The position numbers and the translations under genes are program-made. A DNA stretch of 64,000 bases, from positions 36,364,133-36,428,132 of the forward strand of contig CM059975.1 of NCBI GenBank assembly GCA_030490835.1, read 5' to 3'. This DNA comes from Annona cherimola (taxonomy: Eukaryota > Streptophyta > Magnoliopsida > Magnoliales > Annonaceae). The notes under the pieces were generated by a model. The model was not told where the DNA came from. It saw only the letters and a list, made by a program, of their open reading frames with translations, and made no database searches. The first letter of the stretch is position 1. Each line of letters begins with the position of its first letter. Positions 1 to 12,560 of the stretch are shown here, one piece after another.

Positions 1-2046
1 CAAGTGCAATGCGAGATATTTGGATGGACCTCTTGAGCCTTCGTTTTGATTCTCAGGGTTAGTTGGCGTGAACTTCTCAAACAAGTGTTTGTCTATTAAA
101 CTGTCCTGTCCATTGTACTTCCGGATCCTCCTAACCAATAAAGAACCAACTTGCTGAATTTTTGGCACAAACTTCAATGCATAGAAGTTGCATTTGCATC
201 TTAATCTCTGAAAAGCAAATGTAGCGGTTAGTCCAGACAAGGAGCATGCACAAAAATATTGAATAGACTTTAAATAAATGTTCCGGATGATAGAGAATTA
301 TAATGTGTTCAAGAAAATGTACTATAAATGCACAAGGCAATGATAGAAAGGTAGTAGATCAAGTTTCAAGACCTTTTTAAGAGTAAGTGAAACTCGATGA
401 AATGCACCAACTTGTATAAGAACTGCTAAAAATAATTTTAAACTGCTATTCCACTTCAGATTAATAAAGACATTACAGAAGGGTCTGAAACAAATATTAA
501 GGAGTTGGGAAGAAGATTAAATTGTTGCTATATGGCCTGATGTCTGATTTTGTTGCCTGAACCATCTCCAATTGAAAGTTGTTAAATATATAATTGTTTG
601 ATTGTGTGGATCTGGAAAAAGAAGGCAGTCTTTTTCTTTTTTTCCTAGCATTCCATTCTACAACTCTCAACCCTTATCCTAGTTTCACTTTATATCCAAC
701 CAATGCCAGGTTAAGATTACTTGGACAATAACATGTAGAAATCTTGAAATTGATAGGACTTGAATAAACTACAATGCAAAAGAGCCAAAAAGGTTCCTTT
801 TTTCTTAAAACAAATAAAACTTCATTTCCTCTTATTCTATTAACAAGATGGAACAGAGTAGGACACGTCATTTGACTTAAAAGATTGTCTTGCCCTTGTG
901 GACAGTCTAAGACTTCACTGGCCCTTAAATACTTGTAGATGCAAGGCTAATGGATTTTACTCATAGCTTGATGTAGGAGTTGACTACATGCAAAGATTTC
1001 TCAAAGAAACTATTTATGGGGTTACAACCAAGCATTCCTGCTATAAGATTATATTTAAAATTTACAGCCCATTAAAAGGAGGTCAACTAATGTCATAAAC
1101 CCAAAGCTAGAAAAAGGAGAAAGTGGCACAAAGGAACGACACTACATATAAACTCATAGTTAGTAAACTTCATTACACTGAAAGCATGTGGAAAGTCTAG
1201 AAACCTGAAAAGGAGATAAACAGGCCAGTGCAGCTTAGATTGAAGAAATATCGCACTAACAAAAATACAAAAAATTCCATAGAATTATTGTTTCTTGGTA
1301 ATTTGTTTTGAAGGAATTTGCAAGGAAATTTATTAAGGAAAAATAATTCACAAACTACAACAAACCAAGAAAAGGATCTATCACATTATTCAAATAACCT
1401 GCAACTTTTAAGGCAGTGGATCAAAACCAAGCCGATTGCCAAATCCAAGGAAGTGAACAACTTCATTTTGTAGAAGAATAGGAAGTATTTCATTGATAAA
1501 ATAGATTGATTTTGCCTCCTTCATAATATCAGCATCCGTTATCTGCAAATGAAGAAAGATAAGAACAGTCAAATGACAACATTCCGCAACAAATCCCTAA
1601 ATTTATTGAAATGAAGAAGGTGTGCTCGTTCTTAATAAGAGAACATATTAAAGAGAATTTGTGGCAAGAATGTACCAGATTGCCAATTGCTTCCATGTCC
1701 AGTGACTGGAGATGAGAAGGCAGCTCCTTCACAATATTGATGTCATTCTTCAAATAATCTATGAAGTAGTCTTCTTGATAAATATCACCAAACTGGCTGC
1801 ACTAACATCAAGTAAATAGTGCAAGTCTGAAAGAAGCTTCTGAAGGATGCAAAAGTTATAATAGATGCAAATTGCAAATTTACAACAGCTCGTGTGATTT
1901 CAATAGACAGGAGAAAGAACCAATCTTCTTGTTGCACTATCATACTATCATGGCATACCTGGGATCCTTCAAACACTGCTGTATAAGAACTTGGGAAGAA
2001 CAAGAGTTGCGTTGAGTAAAGAAGCAACGGCAATAACATTGCATAC
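1..2046 (-). pseudogene. Protein O-fucosyltransferase family gene, 3' part, broken
   Basis: Four exons of a plant GDP-fucose protein O-fucosyltransferase-like gene read right to left: 1959-2046, 1676-1796, 1399-1542 and 1-207 (running off the window). All have usable AG/GT borders and matching phases. Family-typical stretches are LLNATLVLP (exon 1959-2046), FGDIYQEDYFIDYLK (1676-1796), ITDADIMKEAK and VVHFLGFGNRL (1399-1542), and CNFYALKFVPKIQ plus SKYLALHL (1-207). These proteins are normally Golgi type II membrane glycosyltransferases. Two lesions are visible: one base is missing near 1970, turning the Trp codon of the expected V-W-K-D-P into TGA, and a TAA stop follows FDPLP near 1411. The exon carrying the N-terminal NGGLNQ motif was not found between 2047 and 2930. 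The family call is firm; pseudogene status rests on two lesions that could in principle be sequencing errors. Confidence 0.8.
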
Positions 2047-2930
2047 CTGTCATCATCAACAACCACACAAAACATAAAATACTTCTATTTACTTAATAAA
2101 TTATTTTCTATATATCCATTCATCCAATGACTTTTTTTGTTTAAATGAAACAATTCCTATTTACATGGCAAAGCAAAGGTGGTATTAGTTCAGTATATCA
2201 TGTTTCAAGTAGAAAATGCCCAGACACGATCATTCCATACATTTCTGTTCAATGATACCCATGAAAACAAGTTGTTTAAAATCAAAACCCCAATATACCC
2301 TCATCACTGGTAAATGCAAATCGCTTTTTCTTTTTCATAACTTCTCTTTCCATAATAATAGATTTATTTAGATATAAACAAAACCCCATGATTTTAACAC
2401 GATTTAAGAGAAAAATTAAAAAATCCAAAAAAACACAATTCCTTCTTACCTCATGTCGTCGGTAGTGGAGGGGGTGACGGCGTCGGCGAGATGGGTGGCC
2501 AACATGATGGCGTGGACAAGCTCCTCCTTTCCCTCCTCCCTCTTCTCCCCTTCTCCCTTTCTTTTCTCTCCTTCTTATTTGCTTATCCCTTTCTCTTCTC
2601 TTCCTCTACGACAGTTGCGATGGAGAATCCGACAAGTAGCTACTGGATTCCGCGGCCGGCCATCGCGACCAGCAAGCTTCTCCATCTCCTTTCTTCTCTC
2701 ATATCGTCCTCTGTCGATCTTCCCCTGTGATCGAACAGAGTGTGCAAATCGATAGCTTCTGCAGGAAGCTTATTTGTTAATCTTCTAACCCACCTTTACA
2801 CGCTAGTAGCAATGCATCCCTTTCCATTTTTACCCCTACATATCTCAGCCACATATTTTGAATTGACGGTGGAGATGGTGTTTTCACGCTTAGCCCTTCG
2901 TGCAAACGTTTGCAGTGAAACTGGACTCCA
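2047..2930. other. Unassigned spacer with a purine-rich, possible 5' exon on the minus strand
   Basis: 2047-2449 is AT-rich and looks intronic. 2450-2740 is GC-richer and purine-rich on the minus strand. There a short ATG reading (MLATHLADAVTPSTTDDM) runs into a good splice donor (GTAAG) at 2449. It could be the first exon or 5' leader of the O-fucosyltransferase gene, but its phase does not join the family frame at 2046 and it shows no family motif. From 2741 to 2930 nothing is recognised. Homology to the tandem segment starts at about 2931. Confidence 0.3.
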
Positions 2931-3608
2931 AGGTTAAAGCGGCAGTAGGGTTCGAAGTCATCGACGCTGACCCCCAACATTGGGCGAAATGCGAGCATAT
3001 CCAACTAGTGCTTAGGGATTCCATACACCAACTTGGCGCCGTAGAAGGACACATCGAAGTTGATCAACTATGGTTGGTACGGTCGGCTGTCGGTGTGGTT
3101 GCGGAACTTCTCCTCCCAATCCTCACCGTCCTTCTTCATGTGCGGCTGCTCAAAATCAAACAACCCATTGCATTGAGCTAGACGACACGCGCTCCATCCA
3201 CGTTCCGCCGGACTTAGACCTCGAAGGGATCGTGACGGAGGACCGCCTCATACGAGTTGGAGAGGTAGATGACTAAAGACGCACTGCTGTCATCGTCATT
3301 GACGAGGGCGATGCGCTGGAGCCAGAGCTTGAGATTGTCATACTCCTGGAAGATGATGTCAGGGACATCAAAGTGCTTCTTCAGGGGATGAAGCATGGGA
3401 TCCTCGTCAATTTTCAGGCAAAGAATGTTGCGTTGATAGGAAAAGATCCGCAAGAGTAGCGGCTTGTAGACTAGTTTTGCTTGCTGCTATTTGTCATATC
3501 CGGTGACCCTTTTGATGGCCCATGGGAGTAGTTTGCCAACGAGGTCACTGTCGTAGATAGCGACATCGAAGGCCACGAGGGAGTAGGATCGGGGCCTGTG
3601 GGTTGTCT
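2931..3608 (-). pseudogene. Glucosidase II alpha subunit (GH31) gene fragment, copy A
   Basis: The minus-strand reading gives pieces of the N-terminal half of the endoplasmic reticulum alpha-glucosidase II catalytic subunit: YQRNILCLKIDEDPMLHP, the block ending EAVLRHDPFEV, then FEPYCRFNL before homology stops at 2931. A stop follows DPFEV where copy C still reads FYVRR, and the stop before LINF is shared with the other copies. The signal peptide region and all catalytic GH31 motifs are absent. It is a captured fragment, not a working gene. Confidence 0.75.
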
Positions 3609-6113
3609 TGCGCCCCACCTTTTTGAGGTGTTATGAATGAGGTCTACTATGTCAAATTTAAAAATAAAATCTCTCAAGATGGAAATAGATACCAAGATGC
3701 AAAATCATAAAACTTTTAACCATTACATCTCAAGTTTACTCCTCACGGAGTCATAATACATATTTCATGTCCATTATTAATATAAGTAAAGATTATATGA
3801 AAACTTCAACAACTCTAAACTTTTTTGTCTTTTGCTCCACTAGTTTCACCTTTTTGCTCTACTAGTTTCACCTTTTTGCCATGTTGATGGTGGATCTAGT
3901 TTAGCATTGTATCCCTTTGTTTCCATTGAAAACAAAACTATGTGAGGTAAAAGTTCAGTAAGTAAAAATATATTTTTTTTACTAAATTCATTTTTGCAAT
4001 CGTTTTGATTTTTCAACAACAATGAAAAAATCTATATTATCTTTTGTGTACAACAAACTATAGTTAATGAAAAATTCAAAACATCTCAATACATGTGCAC
4101 AAATATGTCAATTTTTTTTAGAATCATCTATTCACACTGTAGGTATTGTCATTTACTTGTGCTCGCGTGCAGTTGTGCTACACATTCGTGAGCCAATTCA
4201 TCTTCTTTGGTAGTCCTGAAGTCACTACCTAAATACTACCATACTACTTTTATTCCTTGGCAAACCCAATATGCATCATGCTCATCCATTGATTAATGCA
4301 TCACTTAAATTCACTACTTAATATGATTTTTAAATAATAATGCTCATATTTGAATAAACCAACTTGAAATAAAATTTCAATTTAAACAAATAATCACAGT
4401 TCAAAGCAAATCACAATATTCAAATAACATTTTCAAAGTCATGATTTGGTAAATTTTACTTACCTTTAAGAAAACTTTAAAACTCTTCTTTTTTCAATTT
4501 CTTGTAGTAGCCTCAAGTCTCTTTTCCTAATTTTCATCATAATATGTTCGTTACTTTACTCTGCTTTTCATAAATATTATTTAAAATTTTATTCATGACT
4601 TTCCCAAAATTTCTCATAATTTTAATCGGTCAAAAATTCTATTTTCTCTTATTTATTCTCATATTATTCTACTTTTAACTAACTTTATTTCTTATATATA
4701 TAAGAAATTTGGACTCGTATTTCTTTAAATACTTATTTTAAAATTTTCATTTCTTTTGTAAATTTTCATAATTTATTTATTTATTTTTATAACATCACGC
4801 CTTTTAAATAATTTCTTTTTTTATAAAAATTATAAGTTTAAACTCATTTAAGTTTCTAAATATTGACTTTAATTTTCTGGGTATTTTTCATAATTTTTTG
4901 TATTTTTTTCTAATTTTTCTGTATTTATTTTGATTATTTTTATTTTTTTCCCGCCTATTGGTCGGCTGGTCACTGGCGCCAGTAGCTGGCCGCTGGTGGC
5001 TATTTTCCGGTGGGCTAGAGCTGTACTAGGCTAGCACAGGTGAATTGGGTCCTTTGCTTGGAAGTTGGGCCAGGTTGCTTATGTGGGCTAGGCTTTGTTT
5101 CTATAGGCTTGGGTTTTGTTTCTGTGGGCTTGGAGCTAGTGGGCTTGCTTCTGGGCTTTACGGTTCACTAGCCTTTTCCAGATGGGCTTAGCCCACCAGT
5201 CCAGAAGCTCTTGTTTATTTATTTATTTCAACGATCCATATTCTCTGAATATAATTGCTTATATCTCTTAATGTAAATCCCTGTTTGATTTGAAACTTTA
5301 GGAGTAAGCTTATAAAATTATGTTATATAATCTAGACGGTCCATTTCTCAAAATCTATCATCAGATTTGACATACATGGTTTAATAAAAGGTTAAATTAA
5401 ACATTACTTCAAATAGCTACGTAAACTAATTTTTAATAAAATTGTCATATGTACTGTAAAATATCTCGAATAATGTTTGTAACAGGTTAAATTATTATTT
5501 TTGCATCTGTATTTTCCTGCAATTTTTTTGTGTTTTATCCTTAAAATACATATTCACCACTCTAAATCTTCATAAAAATTACCATATCAAGAAATCTTTA
5601 AGTCTGATCATTTTGAAATTTTGAAGGCAAGCTAAACATATGATTATCTTATTATTGTACGATCAAAATTCTCTGATTATGCCCAAAGGTATGTTTATTT
5701 TGTCTATAGCATTTTCTACCCTGTATTTGATACTTCTCATAGAAATAAGTGAAATTTCAACATCAAATATTTCAATAATACTCTTATGACTAATTAACCA
5801 TGCTAGAAGTATTATGAACGGATTAGATCTGAGAAATAAGTTGCATATATTGTAAAATTGATGAGATTAACCAAAAAATGGTTCTACTGAACCTACCTCC
5901 ACAAAACTCTTTCTTCTTCCTTCGTCTCTTTTGTCTCTTGTGCAATCTCGCAATCTCTCCTTCAATGGGTAAAACCCACCTCACGTCTCCTCTTTTATAT
6001 TAATGGTTTGCTAAAGGCTTAATTTCCCATAGTTACCTGCATGACCCACCATTTCACCCGGCATTCACCTGTTACTGCATGGCCCACCATTTCTTGAAAA
6101 CATGGCCATTACA
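3609..6113 (+). mobile_element. Solo LTR of a 2.4-kb LTR family, inside Pack-MULE A
   Basis: It begins TG followed by CGCCCCACC (worn from TGCAACACCCC in unit B) and ends CCATTACA. The sequence after it (GGAAGAGGCCATGG) continues the host element as seen uninterrupted in copy C. No retroviral-type ORF lies inside. The same family occurs at 34125-36468 and, inverted, at 53048-55471 with a clean 5-bp TSD. The start TGTAACACCCC is common in plant Ty3/gypsy LTRs, but the superfamily is inferred. Confidence 0.8.
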
Positions 6114-6961
6114 GGAAGAGGCCATGGTGTTAACTGGGAAGAGGAGTAGAAGAGCAAAGTGGAGGTTGGGTGCAAAGGCAAGAGTTCAGAAGAGAAATAT
6201 GGGCCAATGAGCATTTCCATAAACAAATAGATAATTTTTTATTGTCAAGACAATGATTTCTAAAAATTCTAACAACGGTGGAAGATGAAGAAGGCGAAAG
6301 AGATGAAGAACATGAGCAGGTTTCAAACTGGCAAAACTATCATTTCATCTCATTAGTGACAGTTCTTTAATGGCTTGAGATGGAATTAGGTAGATTTGAT
6401 ATTTTTAGTTACCTAGTAGGTATATATGAAATATTTGAAATTAAGGGTAAAGGTTACGGGTATATTTGAAATTTACCCTAATTATAAAGAACCTTGTGTG
6501 TTTATACTTATTGTAGATTATAAATAAACTTAATTGAAATAACTTTTTATGTCATACAAATATTATTAGAGGAGAACATGGTTCATTGCTAGTACTTGGA
6601 TCTTTAAAAAATGAAAAATGTTGAAAAAAATCAAACAATTAAGTTGTTGTATTTTACAATAACGTGCATTGAAGATTTTACCATGATCCAATATCTACAT
6701 ATTTGCTAAGAGTGATGCTTTGAGCTTTTAACATTTTTTACTTTTCTTTTGATTTTTATAGACTCGCGAGTAAATCTGCTTACATACTTAACTTTATCAT
6801 TTCAAATTTTAAAAATCAACGTTTTCATGCGCCCCATTTTCTAACAGCTGTGAGGGCGTAAGCTGTTTGATAGTGTGTTGTCTTGGAGGGTCGACTCTCT
6901 GTACAACCCTGCGTAGACAAGGGTGCCAAACAAGGAGTCCCAACCCATGGGAAGCCTTCCC

Positions 6962-7689
6962 TAGGGGTACAACTTGTGTCGGTTCCATTTGGATAATGGC
7001 CTAGCCTACCCATACCCTATTTGTAAAAAGCCTACCCTACCCTACCAATTTATCAGTTTGGTTTCTAGTATACCCTACCCTACCCATTACCCATAGGATC
7101 GGTTCTGTTTTCGGTTCCAAATCGGTTCTTTTAATACTAAAATACTATTTTTTTAAAAAAATTGTATGTTATTTTAAATAATTTAAAGTAATAATCATAT
7201 ATGTTTTAAAATCATAAGTACATATATTATTGTTTATATTATTACATAAAAATATGAAGTATAGACCATCATGACCAAATCATTAAAACTATTAATATAT
7301 TATATCATAAATCACAAGCATATTTGTAAGAGTCTTTCGAAAGTCAATGACGTATATGTAAATAACCAAACTAGTTTTATACTTCATAATATACAAAAGT
7401 CATTTAAATTTGAATTTGTTAAAATATGTCTGCACATAAGATGTCAAAGAGAAAACATAAAACATAATATATAATATATATTATGCACCTAATTAATTAC
7501 CTATATTAGTACCTATGCGGGTGGAGTATGGGTACCCAACGTATCTACCCTATCCGTACCCTATTTGAGAAGGCGGATAATAATGTGTACCCTACTCATA
7601 CCCATGGGTAATATTTTCTACCCTACCCTACCCAAATCAGGGTCGGGTCAATGGGTACCCATGGGTACCCTACCCAAGTTGCACCCCTA
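6962..7689. mobile_element. Non-autonomous hAT-type transposon, 728 bp
   Basis: The ends are TAGGGGTACAACTTG and CAAGTTGCACCCCTA, a 15-bp terminal inverted repeat with one mismatch. It is flanked by an exact 8-bp target duplication GCCTTCCC (6954-6961 and 7690-7697). Unit B has the empty site at 37304. TIR shape and 8-bp TSD are hAT hallmarks. The subterminal regions are packed with CCCTACC/GGGTAGG-like motifs, as expected for transposase binding. No transposase is encoded. Confidence 0.92.
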
Positions 7690-8089
7690 GCCTTCCCCCA
7701 TAAGAAAAAAAAAGAAATAGGGGCATTATGGTAATTTTACAGCGTGAGTATATTTATTTAAAAATGTGAGTATGTTTGATTTTTTGATAAAATTTATATT
7801 ATATATATATAAAATCTCAATCGATTCCATTCATTTGCTCTATCAACTACTAAAATGTATGTAGACATAATTTTTCATTATTTGACAATTTCTAAAAAAC
7901 TTTGTGTACAAAAATTATTTTTTAATATGATTCCATTATAATTGATAAAGTTGGAAAATATAATTTATATTAGGAGTTATGTTATATTATTTAAAGTTAA
8001 TGTAGTTAAGGTACTCTCGAAAATAACAATTTCATTTATTTTTCTTATTTTTTGAAAATTTATTAATATTTTTTATTTTCGAATATAAT

Positions 8090-9320
8090 AGAATCTAACG
8101 ACATCTAACCGCATCTAACCGCATCTAATTTTTTGAAATTAATAAGTTAATCATAATTTAACATCTGTAATATGATCCTAGGTCCATTATAATATCATTT
8201 ATACCATAATTACGGAATTTGAAACCCACATAATACAATGTAATGAAATCACCTTAATCTAACAATGTCTAACCATGTCTAATTGCATCTAACTGCATCT
8301 AATTTTTGAAACTAATAAGTTAATCTTAATTTAACACCTGTAATATGATCTTAGGCCCCTTATAACGTCATTTATGCCTTAATAACGAAATTCGATACCC
8401 AGATAAGGTGATTTATAGAAATTCACCTCAACCTAACAACATCTAACCACGTCTAACCGCATCTAATTTTTGAAATTAATAAGTTAATCCTAATTTAACA
8501 CCTGTAATATGACCCTAGGCCCTTTATAACATCATTTATACCTTAATAACGGAATTCGAAACCCAGATAAGGTGATTTATTGAAATCCACTTTAAACTAA
8601 CACCGTCTAACCACATCTAACCGCATCTAAATGCATATACCGCATCTCATTTTTAAAATTAATAAGTTTATCCTAATTTAACGCCTCTAATATGATCCTA
8701 GGCCCCTTATAGCTCATTTATACCTTAACAACGGAATTTGAAACCCAGATAAGGCGATTTATTGAAATCCACCTTAATCTAACAGCGTTTAATCGCATCT
8801 AACTGCATCTAATTTTTGAAATTAATAAGTTAATCCTAATTTAACATCTATAATATGATCCTAAACCCTTTATAATGACATTTATACCTTAATAACGGAA
8901 TTTGAAACCTAGATAAGCAATTTATTGAAATCCACCTTAATCTAACAGCGTCTAACAGCATTTAACCGCATCTAATTTTTGAAATTAATAAGTTGATCCT
9001 AATTTAACACCTGTAATATGATCCTAGGTCCCTTATAATGTCATTTATACCTTAATAACAGAATTTAAAACACAGATAATACGATTTAATGAAATTCATC
9101 TTAATCTAACCGTGTCTAACCGCATCTAAAATTTGAAATTAATAAGTTAATCCTGTTTTAACACTTGTAATATGATCCTAGGCCCCTTATAACGTCATTT
9201 ATACCTTAATAACAAAATTTAAAACTCAGATAATATGATTTAATAAAATCAACCTCAATCTAACAGCTTCTAACTGCGTCTAACTACATCTAAACACATC
9301 TAACCGTATCTAACAATATA
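8090..9320. repeat. Tandem array of seven ~165-bp monomers (array 1, unit A)
   Basis: The landmark AATAAGTTAATCCTAATTTA recurs at about 8141, 8314, 8478, 8661, 8824, 8987 and 9141, giving spacings of 154-183 bp. Each monomer also has CTGTAATATGATCCTAGGCC and CCTTAATAACGGAATTTGAA. Length varies mainly through different numbers of an internal ~10-bp subrepeat, TCTAACCGCA, so this is a tandem repeat nested in a tandem repeat. No coding potential. Confidence 0.9.
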
Positions 9321-10950
9321 ATTTTTAATATTTCATAAATATTTTACCTAATCTGTGTATTTTACAAAATATATATACTTAATAATTTATTTCAGGACTA
9401 CTCAAACCTTTAAATAATTTTTAGACTAAATAAATTATAAGTTATAATTAAAAATATAAAATCCACTCGGTTAAATGAAATAGAAATTTACGTAAATATA
9501 TAAAACAGTAAAAAATATTATACATATGACGTTGTAGAACTAAAATTATGATAAATTATATATAACTATAATTTAGATTTAATATAAAAATACATGTTAC
9601 TTTTTGGGATTGGTTAAATGATCAATTTAGCAAATAACTATATTTAATAGAAATTTTATAATAAAATTTATTAAAATTATAAAATAATATTATTACACTT
9701 TATATTATAAATTTAAAGTATTAATATATTAATTTTGATTTATCATTACTATAACTAATTAATTTAAAATTTAATATAAACAAACAATTTAATAAATATT
9801 TACATTGAACAAAAAATTGATAGAAAATTTCATGTTATAGAACACTTGTAAATATGTACCCTCATGCTATATCTTCTGTAAATTTCTATTAAAATTTATT
9901 TTTTCTATAATTTCTTAGCAATAGGTACTTTTTTGCGAAATCTTACATTCACGGGGTTTTTTGTAAAATTATGCTCTAGAAGTCAATTTTTATAACTAAA
10001 TTTATTAAAAATATAAAATAATATTATTACAGTTTATATTACAAATTTAACATATTAATATAGTAATTGTGATTTATCGTTACTAGAATTAATTAATTTA
10101 AAATAAAAATACAAATCTGAAATCTATTTTGACCACTCGATTTTCAATAATTTTTTATTTCTATATTTTCCTCCCAAACCCAGCATATTATATATGGATG
10201 AAAATTTTATATTCTTTTTAATAATATAATTTTTGAGAATTTTTTTAGTCATTAAATATATTTTAATGAATTAAATCAAAATTAATTTTGTTTCTTGCAT
10301 AGTGCAAAAATCATAGCCATTAAATATATTCTAACACATTAAATCAAAATTATTTCTATTTCTTCCATAGTGCATAAAACGGAATATATCTTCACTATTT
10401 TTATAGTTTTTCTTATTTTAATTCTGATTTAAATGATTCTTTTTTAGTTAGAAAACATACTTCGAGATCTTTCAAATGAACCTAGTTTCATATCATTTAG
10501 ATTTACATATAATATTTTATAAATTTTGAAAGTTAGTTGTTGTGTAGTTTTTTACTACATTGCAAATTTAACATAATTCTTGTAAAAATTTCAGAATTCA
10601 TTTTTCTTAATTTCTAAAATTTTTGAGAATTTCAAAATAAGTTTCCTAATAATCTTTCTTTCAATTATATTAATTTTTATAATTTTTCATATTTTATTAT
10701 TTGTATAATTTTTATTTTATTCTTTTTATTTTGTTTTCATGTAATTCCTTGTGATTTCTTCAAACTATTTTTTCTTATAATAATATTTATTCTTATTAGT
10801 TTATTTTTTAGTAGTTTTAAAATAAAAATCATGTATTTCTTTAATTGCATGCTATATAAAATTTAGTCTAACTAAATCATATTTTAATAAAATTAGTAGG
10901 AATCATTATAATGCTTAATTGTAATATAAATTGTTATGTTATATATATAT
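9321..10950. other. AT-rich DNA without recognisable features
   Basis: Extremely AT-rich with short direct echoes, for example ATTAAATATATT near 10250 and 10320. No ORF of note, no RNA gene and no defined transposon end. It is matched by 39236-40900 in unit B. Confidence 0.5.
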
Positions 10951-12560
10951 ATATATGAGAAATATTAAGATGCAGCTTCACTGCACAGTAATTACAGTGT
11001 AGTTACCTCAAAATAAGCCCCACATGATCATAAAATTATAATCTACTCCACTCATTGTATTTATAATTATGTATTTTATTATCATATTAATTTTCATCCC
11101 AATTGAATATGTGTATGGACCTCATTTAAAATGGTACAAGTTTAATGTAATTAAATAATTTGATATAACTAACAATTTTAAAGTTGTTTTTTCAACATAT
11201 AAACTATTTGTTATAAAATTTATACATGGATAAATGATTATATAAAATATCAGTATATTTAAGTATATATAGAGCCCATTTTGGGCCAAATGCATTGTTA
11301 ATTATAGTGCAACTTCATTATACAGAAAAGGTTATATATATATACATATATATGTATATATCAGCCCTGCTTTTATTTAACCAGGATACATATAAGCGAA
11401 CCCATGTCACTCCTTCAAAATTTAAGATTTTAATCTTTAATAAAAAAAATCCAATTCATTCATTGTATTTAGCATCATTTATTTTTTCTAAAAGACTAAG
11501 TTTCATTTCAATCAAGTATATTTATGGGCCACATTTGTTCGAAAATATATATTCATATGCAAATTATGAAAAACACTTAAATTTATTTACACATATATTA
11601 GAATGTAAGAATACTTTATAGAACCATTTATTCACATAGGAATGATATTTTAGATGGCTTAGATGTCAAAAATACTACTTTAAAATTGATATTTTAACAT
11701 TTTTCATAATTTATATATGAATATATATTTTTTCTAACAAATGTGGCCCATAAACATGCTTGATTGGTATAAAACTTGATTTCCTAGACAAACAAATGAT
11801 ATTAATACAATAAATAGATTAAATTTTCCATAAAATGTTAAAATTTTAAATTTTGAAGGGGTTACTTAGGTCCACTTCTATGCAACCTGATTACATAGAA
11901 ATTGAACCATATATATATGTATAACCTTTTTTATGCAGTAAAGCCTCACCAAAATTAACAGTGCATTTGGCCCAAAACAGGCACGTATGTACTTAAATAT
12001 ATTCATACTTTATACAATCATTTATCTATACAAATAAATGATATTAAATACATTGAATATATTAGATTTTTCATCAAAGGTTAAAATTTTAAATTTTGGA
12101 GTTATTTAGTTCCGCTTCTATGTAACCTGATTACACAGCAGCTGAACCATATATATATACACACACATACACATTTAAGCCTTTCTCATGCAATGAAGCT
12201 GCACCACAATTAACAGTACATTTGGCCCAAAACAGGCCCGTATGTACTTAAATGTATTTATACTTTATACAATCATTTATCTATATATAAATTTTATAGC
12301 AAATAATTTACATGTTGAAAAAATAACTTTAAAGTTGTTATTTACATTAAATTATTTTATTATATTGAATTTGCACTATTTTCAAATGGAGTCTATACGC
12401 ATATCCAATTGGGATGAAAATTGGGATGATAATAGAATACATAATTCTAAATACAACGGGTGGAGTAGATTATAATTTTATGTTCATATGAGCCCATTTG
12501 GAAATTATTGTATTATAATTATGGTGCAGTGAAGCTACACTTGAATATTTCTCATATATA
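10951..12560. repeat. Large fold-back (nested inverted repeat) element, unit A
   Basis: The outer arms, about 10955-11325 and 12175-12550, are reverse complements over some 370 bp. The left begins GAGAAATATTAAGATGCAGC and the right ends with its imperfect complement ACTTGAATATTTCTC. Inner arms, about 11385-11620 and 11640-11880, are also inverted to each other. The motifs GCAGCTTCACTGCA and TTTGGCCCAAAACAGG recur between them. The whole could fold into a hairpin over 1.5 kb long. Pieces of the same family appear near 14830-15290, 19755-19975 and 26640-26880. Confidence 0.8.

Larger units (their letters stand above)
2931..6478. mobile_element. Pack-MULE-like element, copy A, left end lost
   Basis: This is the left-truncated copy of the element described at 33098-36827 and 58444-59951. 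Only the right terminal inverted repeat remains (about 6330-6478, ending GAAATTTACCC before TAATTATAA). Inside are a captured glucosidase II alpha fragment (minus strand) and a solo LTR at 3609-6113. Confidence 0.65.

Noticed and set aside
1785..2075. Minus-strand hydrophobic ORF reading YAMLLPLLLYSTQLLFFPSS, possible membrane protein
   Set aside because: It is the out-of-frame reading of the O-fucosyltransferase exon 1959-2046; the family match is in another frame.
2453..2755. Plus-strand Ser/Leu/Phe-rich ORFs at 2453-2755 and 2491-2730
   Set aside because: They arise from the CT-rich strand of a purine-rich stretch, have no family motif, and the splice donor points to the minus strand.
8090..9320. 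CRISPR-like or telomere-like array
   Set aside because: The host is a plant, monomers are contiguous with no unique spacers, and TCTAACCGCA is not a telomere motif.
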